This document shows positions 23,329 to 33,487 of a stretch of 34,498 bases of DNA, in pieces. Location: positions 1 through 34,498 of the forward strand of contig DASTYK010000050.1 of NCBI GenBank assembly GCA_035764935.1. Direction: 5' to 3'. This stretch comes from Longimicrobiales bacterium. GTDB lineage: Bacteria > Gemmatimonadota > Gemmatimonadetes > Longimicrobiales > RSA9. A program made the translations under genes and the position numbers. The notes under the pieces are model-generated. The model had not been told where the DNA came from. It made no database searches and was given only the letters and a program-made list of their open reading frames with translations. How positions within the stretch are numbered: the first letter of the stretch is position 1; every line of letters starts with the position of its first letter.

Positions 23329-24356
23329 TCGCTCCCCTGTTCCTTCCCGAAGATCGCGCGCTCCAGCGCGCGGATACGATCCATGAGGCGGGGAAGTCTG
23401 AAGAGCGCGGCCTGCGCGCGCAACGCCTCGCGGTGTGGGCGCGCGGGATAACCGCTGTAGGTCACACCCCCATCCAGGTCGCCGAACACGCCGGCCTGCG
23501 CGGCCACGGTTGCGCGATCCCCGATGGTCAGGTGCCCCGCCACGCCGGCCTGGCCGGCGAGCGTCACGCCCGCGCCGACCCGCGTGCTGCCGGAAATACC
23601 CACCTGTGCGATGATGATCGTGTGCGGCCCCACGCGAACGTTGTGACCGATGTGCACCAGGTTATCGATCTTCACGTCGTCGCCGATCTCGGTGTCGCCG
23701 ATCGACCCGCGGTCGATCGTCACGTTCGCGCCGATCTCGACCTCCGCGCCGATCACGCACCCGCCGACCTGCGGCACCTTGCGGTGCGCGCTGCCGTCCC
23801 ATGTATAGCCGAAGCCCTCGACGCCGAGGCGCGCACCACTGTGCACGATGCTGCGTGCGCCGATCCGCACCCCCGGATAGAGCGTGACGTGCGGATGCAC
23901 GACGACGTCCTCGGCCAGCGAGCATCCCGCACCGACGTCGGTGTATGCGCCGATCCGCGTACGGTCACCGATCCGTGCACCCGCCCCGATCTGCGCGTAC
24001 GCGCCGATCGACACGTCCGCGCCGAGCACGGCGTCCGGCGCGATCACTGCACTCGGGTGAACACCCGGCTCCGGTCGCTGCTCGGGATACAACCTGGGGA
24101 GGATCTGCGCCATCGCCCCCTGGGCGTTCCTCACCAGGATCGCCGGCACGGTGCCATCGAGCCGGTCCGCCAGCTTCTCCTCGACCAGGAGCGCGCCAGC
24201 GCGCGTCCCTGCGAGCTGCGGCGCGTAGCGGGGGTGGGACAGCAGAGACAGCTCTGCGGGACCGGCACGATCGAGGGGCGCGACGCCCGTCAGTTCCGGG
24301 TCGCCGCGCCCCTCCATTCGGCCGTCCACGAGTGCTGCGATTTCGCTCGCTCTCAC
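23325..24356 (-). CDS. lpxD: UDP-3-O-(3-hydroxyacyl)glucosamine N-acyltransferase
   Basis: LpxD adds the second 3-hydroxyacyl chain, to the 2-amine of UDP-3-O-acyl-glucosamine. The 343-residue protein has an N-terminal uridine-binding domain (about 1-98), a hexapeptide left-handed beta-helix (about 99-310) and a C-terminal helix. The catalytic-type H238 lies in NLVHIGHNV. SGARLGVEGFGYTWDG at 173-188 is the usual lipid-binding loop block. The start is a GTG at 24356 with AGGAG just before it, 25 bases after skp. All expected regions are intact. Confidence 0.96.
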   Translation of the reverse strand: MRASEIAALVDGRMEGRGDPELTGVAPLDRAGPAELSLLSHPRYAPQLAGTRAGALLVEEKLADRLDGTVPAILVRNAQGAMAQILPRLYPEQRPEPGVHPSAVIAPDAVLGADVSIGAYAQIGAGARIGDRTRIGAYTDVGAGCSLAEDVVVHPHVTLYPGVRIGARSIVHSGARLGVEGFGYTWDGSAHRKVPQVGGCVIGAEVEIGANVTIDRGSIGDTEIGDDVKIDNLVHIGHNVRVGPHTIIIAQVGISGSTRVGAGVTLAGQAGVAGHLTIGDRATVAAQAGVFGDLDGGVTYSGYPARPHREALRAQAALFRLPRLMDRIRALERAIFGKEQGSE

Positions 24357-24358
24357 GG

Positions 24359-24363
24359 CTCCT
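24359..24363 (-). promoter_or_regulatory. Ribosome site supporting the GTG start of lpxD
   Basis: AGGAG on the minus strand lies 2 bases before the GTG at 24356. It supports this start over later codons. Confidence 0.55.
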
Positions 24364-24381
24364 GTCGCTTGCAGTCTGTTG

Positions 24382-24915
24382 TTACTGGCCGGAGCCCTGC
24401 TGGCGCAGGCGAGCGAGCACCCGCTCGGTCATGTCCAGCGTGGTGTCGGCCGAGACGATCGCGTCCGTCGCCGCGTCGAACAGCATTGCGAAACCGCCCT
24501 CCTGGCGCACCGCACTGATCGCCTCCTCGATGCGCTGCATCACCGGAGCGAGCAGCTCGTTCTGCTTCTGGGCCGCGGTCTGCTGCACCTGGGCGGCACG
24601 CTGCTGCAGCCCCTGCGCCTTGGTCTGGAACTCCTGCTGGCGCTGTGTACGCGCCTGCTCGGAGAGACCCGCCGGCTCCTGGCCGAACTGCTGCTGCAAG
24701 GTGCGCAGCGAGTCCTCGAGGGCACGCAGCTGCTGTTCGAACGGCGCCAGCTCCGTGCGGATGCGCTGCTGCACGTCCTGCGTGCCGGGCGCGTCCTGGA
24801 GCAGCTTCTGCGTGTTGATGTAACCAACCCGCACCGGCTGCTGCTGTGCCGCCGCCGGTCCGGCCAGTGCGACGAATGCGAGCGCGGCGAACACCGCGCC
24901 GAGATGCTTCTTCAT
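24382..24915 (-). CDS. skp: Periplasmic chaperone of the OmpH/Skp family
   Basis: Skp/OmpH holds unfolded outer-membrane proteins in the periplasm and passes them to the BAM complex. The 177-residue product has a signal peptide with basic MKKH and hydrophobic core, probably cut after Ala23 (GPAAA then QQQ). The mature protein begins with the family's VGYINTQKLLQDAP strand (30-43). It is followed by long Gln-rich helices (about 44-150) that would form the coiled-coil tentacles. The ATG at 24915 has AGAGGA upstream. It sits 32 bases after bamA and before lpxD, the classic bamA-skp-lpxD order. Confidence 0.94.
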   Translation of the reverse strand: MKKHLGAVFAALAFVALAGPAAAQQQPVRVGYINTQKLLQDAPGTQDVQQRIRTELAPFEQQLRALEDSLRTLQQQFGQEPAGLSEQARTQRQQEFQTKAQGLQQRAAQVQQTAAQKQNELLAPVMQRIEEAISAVRQEGGFAMLFDAATDAIVSADTTLDMTERVLARLRQQGSGQ

Positions 24916-24947
24916 GATACGTCCTCTTTCCTCGTGCTCGCGTGAAA

Positions 24948-27395
24948 TCAGAAGCCCTGACCGAACTTGAAGTGCAGCTGCCAGCCCGGGTTCGGCTTGT
25001 CGAAGCCGTATGCGTAGTCCAGGCCGATCGGGCCGAAGGGGGTGACCAGTGTCACGCCGACGCCGGCGCCGCGCGCCAGCTTCAGCACGTTGATCTCCTG
25101 CGGCTCGAAGAATACCCCGCCGGCATCGTAAAAGGTGCTGACCGAAATGTTGTCGTTGAGCCGCACTGCGTACTCTGCGCTCAGCCGCAGGAACGCGTTG
25201 CCCAGGCGGTCCGCGGTGGCGAAACGGCGGTCGTCGTTGTCGATCACGCCGATCGGCGTGACTTCCAGCTCGTCGTAGCCGCGCAGGTTGCGGCCGAACT
25301 GGACGCCGCCCATGTAGAACTTCTCGAACGGGAAGCGGCTCACGTCCCCGAAGATGGCGCCGCCTTCGGCGGTCAGCCCGAGGGTGAAGCGGATCGGGCT
25401 GCTGCCGGGCGAGTCGCCACCCAGCGTGCCCATCGGCACCCAGATCGAGCTGGAGCCGATGTAGCGCTGGAACTCGCCGTCACCACCCAGGATCCCGCCG
25501 TTCAGCTCCGCCGACACGTCCAGCCGCGTCCCGATCGTCGGGAACATCGGATGGTCGATCGTCGAGCGCTGCAGGCCGAGCGTGATGCCGCTCTGGATGC
25601 CCGGCGGCTGCGAGAAGATCGACTCCACGTCCTCCTCGTCGAACTGCTCGTACGAGGTGCGAGAGAGTGAGTACCCAACGATCAGCCGGCTGTAGCGCGG
25701 ATCCGTGGGCAGCGGCAGCCCGAACCGGAGCGATGCGCCCGTCCGGCGGCGCCGCCCGTCGGGCAGGCTGATGAAGCGGTCGCGTGAGCTGAACACCGAG
25801 AGCGAGCCGCTCACGTTGGAGTCGAGCAGTGCCGGATCCGAGTAGCTCGCCTCGAAGTTGTTCGAGTAGCTGCCGAACTCCCAGCGCAGGTGCCCGCTCT
25901 TCGCCCGGCCGAACAGGTTCGGCTGGTCGTAGCCAAGGAAGCCGGCGATGCCGGAGGCTCCGCCGAGTGCCGTGCCGAAGTTGATCGAGCCCGTCTGCTT
26001 CTCGACCACCTCGAACGTGATGTCGACGTCGCCCGTCTCCTCGTCCGGCTCGATGCGCGGCGTCGGGATCGGCGTCTCGAAGAAGCCCAGCGCGCTGATC
26101 CGGCGGTAGCTCTGGATCAGCAGCTCCTCGCTGTACACGTCGCCCGGCACCAGCAGCAGCTGGTTGCGGATCACGTCCTCGTGCGTGTACGTGTTGCCCG
26201 CGATCGCCACGTTCCGGATGTACGCCGGCTGGAACTCGTTGATCTGCCACGCGACGCTGACCTGTGCCGGCGTGCTGTCGGTGGGCGGCATCCGCTCGAT
26301 CACCGGCTCCACCTGCGCATACAGGTAGCCCGAGTTGTTGTAGAGCTGCTGGACGGACTGCGTCGCCTCCTGGAACGCGACCAGGTCGAACACCGAATCG
26401 TTCGAGCTGCCGCCGCCCAGGCCGATGATGCCGAGCAGCCCGCGCGAGCGGCCCGACTCGAAGTAGCGACGCAGATCCTCCGACGCGAAGCGACGGTTGC
26501 CACGCACGTCGAAGTCGGCGAGGCGGTACTGCGGCCCCTCATTCACCTCGATGATCAGCCGGCCCTTGCCCGTCTCCGGATCGACGACCAGCGAGTCGTT
26601 CTCGACGACGAAATCCAGGTACCCGCGCTGCCCGTAGAACGCGGGCAGCTTTTCGCGCAGGTCCTGCCGCAGCGTTTCCTCGTTCAGCGTTCCCTGGCGG
26701 AACCAGAGGAACCCCTCCGGCTTCGTGCCGAGCGCACCGGTGAGGTCGCCGTCGCTGAAGACCGTGTTGCCCTCGAACACGACGTCCGCGACCGCGACCC
26801 GTCCGCCCTCGCGCACATCGAAGATCAGCCGCGCCTGCTGCGACCCCTCGACCGGTACCAGGCGGTGCTCGATGCTGCGCAGCTGGATGCCCCGGTCGGC
26901 GAGCAGCGAGCGGACCATGGCTTCCGCTGCCGCTACGCGCGCCGGGCTGAACGGCACGCCCGACTGCAGTCCGACCGTATCGCGCACGGTCGAGGCACTC
27001 ACGTTCTCGAGCCCCTCGAAGCTGATCGACGCGACCAGCGGGTGCTCGTCGACGTCGACGCGCATGGTGATCGGCGCCAGCGGATTGGTCGGATCGCCGA
27101 CCAGGAACACCTGCACGTCGGCGAACTGTCCGGTCGCCCACAGCCGGTGCATGCCGCGCTGGATGTCGAGGTAGTCGATCGTGTCGCCCGGAGCCACCCC
27201 GAGGTCAGCGAGAAGCTGATCCTCCGCGACGCGCTCGTTGCCCCTGACATCGATCGCGCTGACCACCACGCGACCCTGCAGCGAGTCGGCAGGTTCCTGC
27301 GCGGCCAGAGGGCTGAGCGAGGGGAGGCCCGAAACGAGAAGGGCCGCCGCCAGCGCGGCGGCCCATGCTGGGAACTGGAGCTTCACTCGATGCAC
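24948..27395 (-). CDS. bamA: Outer membrane protein assembly factor BamA
   Basis: BamA is the Omp85 core that folds beta-barrel proteins into the outer membrane. The 815-residue precursor has a signal peptide ending near PLAA at 29-32. POTRA domains follow (about 44-470; repeats open with motifs such as AIDVRGNERVAEDQL, VVFEGNTVFSDGDL and DFDVRGNRRFASEDL). The Omp85 barrel runs to residue 815. The substrate-loop motif RGY is at 705-707 in GRNLRGYDE. The protein ends FKFGQGF, with the C-terminal aromatic residue of a beta-signal. A Gly/Ser-rich insert (IIGLGGGSSNDSVF) interrupts one POTRA. The GTG at 27395, 8 bases after clpC, is preferred; a GTG at 27386 is possible. Confidence 0.96.
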   Translation of the reverse strand: MHRVKLQFPAWAAALAAALLVSGLPSLSPLAAQEPADSLQGRVVVSAIDVRGNERVAEDQLLADLGVAPGDTIDYLDIQRGMHRLWATGQFADVQVFLVGDPTNPLAPITMRVDVDEHPLVASISFEGLENVSASTVRDTVGLQSGVPFSPARVAAAEAMVRSLLADRGIQLRSIEHRLVPVEGSQQARLIFDVREGGRVAVADVVFEGNTVFSDGDLTGALGTKPEGFLWFRQGTLNEETLRQDLREKLPAFYGQRGYLDFVVENDSLVVDPETGKGRLIIEVNEGPQYRLADFDVRGNRRFASEDLRRYFESGRSRGLLGIIGLGGGSSNDSVFDLVAFQEATQSVQQLYNNSGYLYAQVEPVIERMPPTDSTPAQVSVAWQINEFQPAYIRNVAIAGNTYTHEDVIRNQLLLVPGDVYSEELLIQSYRRISALGFFETPIPTPRIEPDEETGDVDITFEVVEKQTGSINFGTALGGASGIAGFLGYDQPNLFGRAKSGHLRWEFGSYSNNFEASYSDPALLDSNVSGSLSVFSSRDRFISLPDGRRRRTGASLRFGLPLPTDPRYSRLIVGYSLSRTSYEQFDEEDVESIFSQPPGIQSGITLGLQRSTIDHPMFPTIGTRLDVSAELNGGILGGDGEFQRYIGSSSIWVPMGTLGGDSPGSSPIRFTLGLTAEGGAIFGDVSRFPFEKFYMGGVQFGRNLRGYDELEVTPIGVIDNDDRRFATADRLGNAFLRLSAEYAVRLNDNISVSTFYDAGGVFFEPQEINVLKLARGAGVGVTLVTPFGPIGLDYAYGFDKPNPGWQLHFKFGQGF

Positions 27396-27403
27396 GGACC
27401 CGT

Positions 27404-29887
<2,484 letters not shown>

Positions 29888-29899
29888 CGTCGCCTCGTC

Positions 29900-29917
29900 G
29901 CCGGAGCCAACTCCGGC
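29900..29917 (-). other. Short GC hairpin between mcsB and clpC
   Basis: GCCGGAG and CTCCGGC form a perfect 7-base stem around a 4-base loop. It fills most of the 36-base mcsB-clpC gap and ends 12 bases before the clpC start. There is no T-run on the transcribed strand. It may tune clpC translation, protect a processed clpC message or weaken read-through. Confidence 0.45.
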
Positions 29918-29923
29918 TGATTG

Positions 29924-31036
29924 CTACCGCCGATTCCCGCCTGCGGCTTCACCGCCGGTCGGGATACCGCCTTCGTCCTCGAGCGCCAGTCGTACATATG
30001 TGGCACGATGCAGGTCCGCCTCCGCGTCCGTCAGCGGATGACCTGCGGCCTGCTCGAGATGCGCGTGCTGCGCGTAAATCATGATCTTGTTGAGCGTGTA
30101 TACACGGACCCCGCGAAGGAGGTTCATGCTCACGCCCAGCCGCACGCCGCTCAACAGGTTCATCACTTCCTCGAAGGAAAGTGAGCGCGCGTACCGCAAC
30201 AGGCCATAGGCCCGCCAGATCTTGTCCTCGATGACCGCCGGGGCGTCACGCAGCAGCACGCTGCGCGCCTTCTCCTCGTATTGTATCACCTGGCCGACGA
30301 TCTTCTGCAAGTGCTCGATCAGGTCTTCTTCGCTCTTGCCCAGTGTGGTCTGGTTCGAGAGCTGGAAGAAGTTCCCGACCACCTCCGACCCTTCGCCGTA
30401 CAGGCCGCGGAACGTGAGGCCGAGCTGGTTGATCCCCTGCAGTACCTTGGTGATCTCCTTGGTCAGGACCAGTCCTGGCAGGTGGACCAGGATCGAGGCA
30501 CGAAGACCCGTCCCCACGTTCGTGGGACAGCTCGTCAGGTAGCCGTACTCCTGGTGGTACGCGAAGGGGAGCAGTGCGCCCAGCTCCTCGTCCAGCTCGT
30601 CCAGCCTGTGGTACGCCCCCGTCAGATGCAGTCCCGAGGTGAGTACCTGCAGTCGCAGGTGATCCTCCTCGTTGACCATCAGCCCGAGCGTGTCGTTGGG
30701 CCCCAGGAACAGACCGGCGCCGTGCGCCGGTGCCGCGCCGTCCTCTCCAGCCAGCTCGCGGGAGATCAGGTGCCGCTCCAGCAGCACGCGCCGGGACAGG
30801 GGCGAGAGGGCCGCCACGTCCAGAGCGATCCCGCCCTTGAGCGCGCTCTTCTCCGTGGCCTGGCGGATCTGCTCGTAGATCTGGCGGCGCTCGGCGTCGC
30901 GCAGCTTCGGGCTGAACGGGTGCCCCTGCAGGTTGCGCGCGAGACGAACCCGCGTGGACAGCACGATGTCGCTGCTGGGGCCGCTCGCCTCGAGCCAGCC
31001 GAGGCCGAAATCCGAGAGGTTCGACAGATCCAGCAT
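29924..31036 (-). CDS. mcsB: Protein arginine kinase McsB
   Basis: McsB phosphorylates arginine side chains, marking proteins for ClpC-ClpP. The 370-residue protein is of the phosphagen-kinase fold. STRVRLARN at 27-35, NEEDHLRLQ at 122-130 and TSCPTNVGTGLRAS at 168-181 (with C170) are the nucleotide and active-site blocks. The C-terminal helical part has ADLHRA at 340-345, where Firmicute McsB has an RDxxRA allosteric phospho-arginine motif; the first Arg is lost. The ATG at 31036 shares one base with the mcsA stop (TGATG). A longer reading inside mcsA is rejected. The last about 15 residues are Gly/Glu-rich. Confidence 0.95.
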   Translation of the reverse strand: MLDLSNLSDFGLGWLEASGPSSDIVLSTRVRLARNLQGHPFSPKLRDAERRQIYEQIRQATEKSALKGGIALDVAALSPLSRRVLLERHLISRELAGEDGAAPAHGAGLFLGPNDTLGLMVNEEDHLRLQVLTSGLHLTGAYHRLDELDEELGALLPFAYHQEYGYLTSCPTNVGTGLRASILVHLPGLVLTKEITKVLQGINQLGLTFRGLYGEGSEVVGNFFQLSNQTTLGKSEEDLIEHLQKIVGQVIQYEEKARSVLLRDAPAVIEDKIWRAYGLLRYARSLSFEEVMNLLSGVRLGVSMNLLRGVRVYTLNKIMIYAQHAHLEQAAGHPLTDAEADLHRATYVRLALEDEGGIPTGGEAAGGNRR

Positions 31037-31521
31037 CAGCCGGCCCGCTCCAGGTTCCGGATCTGGTCGCGCAGCTGCGCCGCGCGCTCGAAGTCCTCCG
31101 ACTGCACGGCGTGGTCCAGCTTCCGGCGCAGCCCGGCGAGCCGCTGTTCCTGCTGCGCATGCGTCGGGTCGGGCGGCAGGTAGACCTTGCCCACGTGCTG
31201 GGTTCCGCCATGCAGCCGGCGGAGCAGCCCCGACAGGTGCGGCTCGAACGTGACGTAGCACTGCGGACAGCCGAGGCGGCCCAGCTTCTTGAACTCGTCG
31301 AGCTTCATACCACAGAACGCGCAAGGCCCCGTAACCGTCGACTCGCCGCGGTTGACCTTGGCGAGGAAGTCCGTGAGCGGCAGCGGCGCATCGTCGTGCG
31401 GCGTGTCCAGCCCCTTCTCCGCGGCACACGATTCACACAGATGAAGCGACTTCATCTGGTTGTTCTCGATGTGCGTGAGGTGGAGCACCGCCTCGTTCTG
31501 TCCGCACTGTTCGCAGAGCAT
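31036..31521 (-). CDS. mcsA: McsA-like zinc-finger activator of McsB/ClpC
   Basis: McsA activates McsB and contacts ClpC. The 161-residue protein has four CxxC pairs (C3/C6, C29/C32, C67/C70, C85/C88), which would bind two zinc ions. A UVR motif follows at about 129-157 (LAGLRRKLDHAVQSEDFERA, then AQLRDQIRNLE), similar to that in ClpC and UvrC. The ATG at 31521 is preceded by an AGGGA site and lies 7 bases after lolD. Extending the frame to 31668 would enter lolD with unrelated residues. No ctsR gene, which heads this operon in Firmicutes, is found upstream; lolD is there instead. Confidence 0.93.
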   Translation of the reverse strand: MLCEQCGQNEAVLHLTHIENNQMKSLHLCESCAAEKGLDTPHDDAPLPLTDFLAKVNRGESTVTGPCAFCGMKLDEFKKLGRLGCPQCYVTFEPHLSGLLRRLHGGTQHVGKVYLPPDPTHAQQEQRLAGLRRKLDHAVQSEDFERAAQLRDQIRNLERAG

Positions 31522-31528
31522 TGATTCC

Positions 31529-32248
31529 CTACTGCGACGAAACGTTGCTTCGAAGGTGACCCTCCTTGAGCAGGAGGATCCGGTCGGTCTGCTCGGCCAG
31601 CTCGCGGTTGTGCGTGGCCATGACGAGCGCGACCCCGGTCGTGCGGCGCAGCTCGAAGAACAGCGCATGGAGCTGCTCGCTCGTATGCGTGTCCAGGTTG
31701 CCGCTCGGCTCGTCCGCGATCAGTACCGCCGGCCGGTTCGCGAGTGCCCGCGCGACCGCAACCCGCTGCTGCTCGCCGCCACTGAGCTGCGAGGAGCGAT
31801 GCGACGCCCGTTCCGCCAGGCCTACCGCGCTCAGCAGCTCCCGCGAACGCTCCGCCGCCTCCGGCTCCGACGTTCCGGCGATCAACTGCGGCATCATCAC
31901 GTTTTCCAGCGCTGTGAACTCACGCAGCAGGTGATGGAACTGAAAGACGAAGCCGATGGACCGGTTGCGCACGGCGGCGAGCTCCCGGTCGGCCAGCTCG
32001 TCGACCGCCCGGCCGTCGACCAGGACCGTCCCGGCCGTGGGCCGGTCGAGGCAGCCGAGCAGGTGCAGCAGCGTCGATTTTCCCGCCCCCGAGGCGCCGA
32101 TGATCGCGACCGCCTCGCCCGCCGAGACCTCGATGTCTACCCCGTCGAGAATGACGAGTTCGCTGCCATCCTCTTCGGTGTAACGCTTTACCAGGCCGCG
32201 ACCTGCGAGTACCGCGCCGTTCCGGGCGAAGCCGTGCGCGTCAATCAT
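31529..32248 (-). CDS. lolD: ABC transporter ATPase, LolD-type (lipoprotein export)
   Basis: This 239-residue MacB/LolD-type ATPase powers release of lipoproteins from the inner membrane toward the outer membrane. Walker A is GASGAGKST at 51-59, the Q-loop lies in FVFQFHHLLREFTALENVMM, the signature is LSGGEQQR at 155-162, and Walker B is VLIADEPSGNLD at 175-186. The switch His lies in MATHNRELAEQTD. The ATG overlaps the permease stop by 8 bases, so the pair is almost certainly one transporter. A MacB-like role is less likely because the permease partner is LolC/E-like. Confidence 0.93.
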   Translation of the reverse strand: MIDAHGFARNGAVLAGRGLVKRYTEEDGSELVILDGVDIEVSAGEAVAIIGASGAGKSTLLHLLGCLDRPTAGTVLVDGRAVDELADRELAAVRNRSIGFVFQFHHLLREFTALENVMMPQLIAGTSEPEAAERSRELLSAVGLAERASHRSSQLSGGEQQRVAVARALANRPAVLIADEPSGNLDTHTSEQLHALFFELRRTTGVALVMATHNRELAEQTDRILLLKEGHLRSNVSSQ

Positions 32249-33482
32249 GGCGGATCGCGTCGACCGGCTGCAGGCGCGAGGCGGTGCGCGCCGGATAGAT
32301 CGTCGCGATCAGCGCGACCGCGATGCTGGCGACCAGGATCAGCACGACGTCGAGCGGGTCCAGCGCGACCGGCAGTCGATCGATGAAATACACGTCGCCG
32401 GGCAGCTCGATGAACTGGTAGCGGTCCAGCAGCCAGACCAGGAGGAACCCGCCGATCGAGCCCAGCAGCGTACCGATCAGCCCGATGGCAAGCCCCTGCA
32501 GCAGGAAGATGCGGAGCACCGCGCTGTCCGTGAGTCCCATGGATTTCAGGATCCCGATCTCCCGCGTCTTGTCGGTGACCACCATGATCAGGGTGCTCAC
32601 GATATTGAACGCGGCAACCACCACGATCAGGAACAGGATGATCGCCATTGCCAGCTTCTCGAGCTTGAGAGCCGAGAAGAGCGAGGCGTTCAGTGTCATC
32701 CAGTTGTCGGTGTAGTACGGGAACCCGAGCTTCGTGAAGAGGGCGCCGGCCACGTCCTCCGCCTGCCAGGGATCCGTGATGTTCACCGCAATCCCCGAGA
32801 CCGTGGCGGAATCGTAGTCGAGCAGCTCCTGGACGGGTGCCATTTCGGCGTACATGAAATTCAGGTCGTACTCGTACATCCCCGTCTGGAAGACGCCGGT
32901 CACCTCGAAATTCGCGAGCTCGGGCATCAGCTCGCCGAGGGGACCCGTCTTGATGTTCTCGAACGAGCCGACGGTCACGGTGTCCCCCGGCAGAACGCCG
33001 AGGCGCTGCGCAAGTCGGCTGCCGACGAGCACGCCGGGATAGCCGCTCTGCGTCGGACCCAGCGCGTAGGTGCCGTCGCGGAGCCCGCGCTCGATGTCCG
33101 TCAGCGGCTCCGGTGCTATCCCGGGCTTGATCCCGTACAGCGAGCCGGGTGTCGCCGTCTGGCCCAGCACACCGACCTGGGCGAGCACGAACGGCTCGGC
33201 ACTCACGACGCCCTCGGTATCCAGCACCTCCGGCAGCACTTCCTGCCAGCCGCTCAGGCGGAAGCCCTGCCCCTGCTCGAACACGTAGACGTGCGGGTTG
33301 CTGCCGAGGATCTTCTCCTGCAGGTCGCGCTGCAGTCCCGTCATCACCGCAATGACGCAGATCAGCGCCATCACGCCCAGGGTGACGCCACCGACCGCGA
33401 TCAGCGTGATGAGGGAGACGAAGCGGCCCTTGCGACGGCTCGCCAGGTAGCGCCGGGCGACGTACCACTCGAGGTTGCGCAC
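32241..33482 (-). CDS. Lipoprotein-releasing ABC transporter permease, LolC/LolE family
   Basis: This 413-residue inner-membrane protein has the LolC/E-FtsX layout. The first transmembrane helix is at about 22-48 after the family's YVARRYLASRRKGRFVSLIT. A large periplasmic domain spans about 50-270. Three helices follow at about 273-298, 320-350 and 376-398. The coupling region TDKTREIGILKSMGLTDSAV (after helix 2) and the YPARTASRLQPVDAIRHD end are typical. Only one permease gene is present, so it may act as a homodimer (LolF-like) rather than the LolC/LolE heterodimer. The GTG at 33482 lies 5 bases after lysS and has only a distant GGA as ribosome site. Confidence 0.92.
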   Translation of the reverse strand: MRNLEWYVARRYLASRRKGRFVSLITLIAVGGVTLGVMALICVIAVMTGLQRDLQEKILGSNPHVYVFEQGQGFRLSGWQEVLPEVLDTEGVVSAEPFVLAQVGVLGQTATPGSLYGIKPGIAPEPLTDIERGLRDGTYALGPTQSGYPGVLVGSRLAQRLGVLPGDTVTVGSFENIKTGPLGELMPELANFEVTGVFQTGMYEYDLNFMYAEMAPVQELLDYDSATVSGIAVNITDPWQAEDVAGALFTKLGFPYYTDNWMTLNASLFSALKLEKLAMAIILFLIVVVAAFNIVSTLIMVVTDKTREIGILKSMGLTDSAVLRIFLLQGLAIGLIGTLLGSIGGFLLVWLLDRYQFIELPGDVYFIDRLPVALDPLDVVLILVASIAVALIATIYPARTASRLQPVDAIRHD

Positions 33483-33487
33483 GATCG

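Noticed and set aside
21391-23451. 686-codon plus-strand frame opposite lpxA and lpxC-fabZ
   Set aside because: Same antisense artefact; its length is explained by third-position G/C bias of the real genes.
31037-31429. N-terminal extension of mcsB into mcsA
   Set aside because: The extension is a frame-shifted reading of mcsA. The ATG at 31036 gives the normal McsB start and a TGATG junction.
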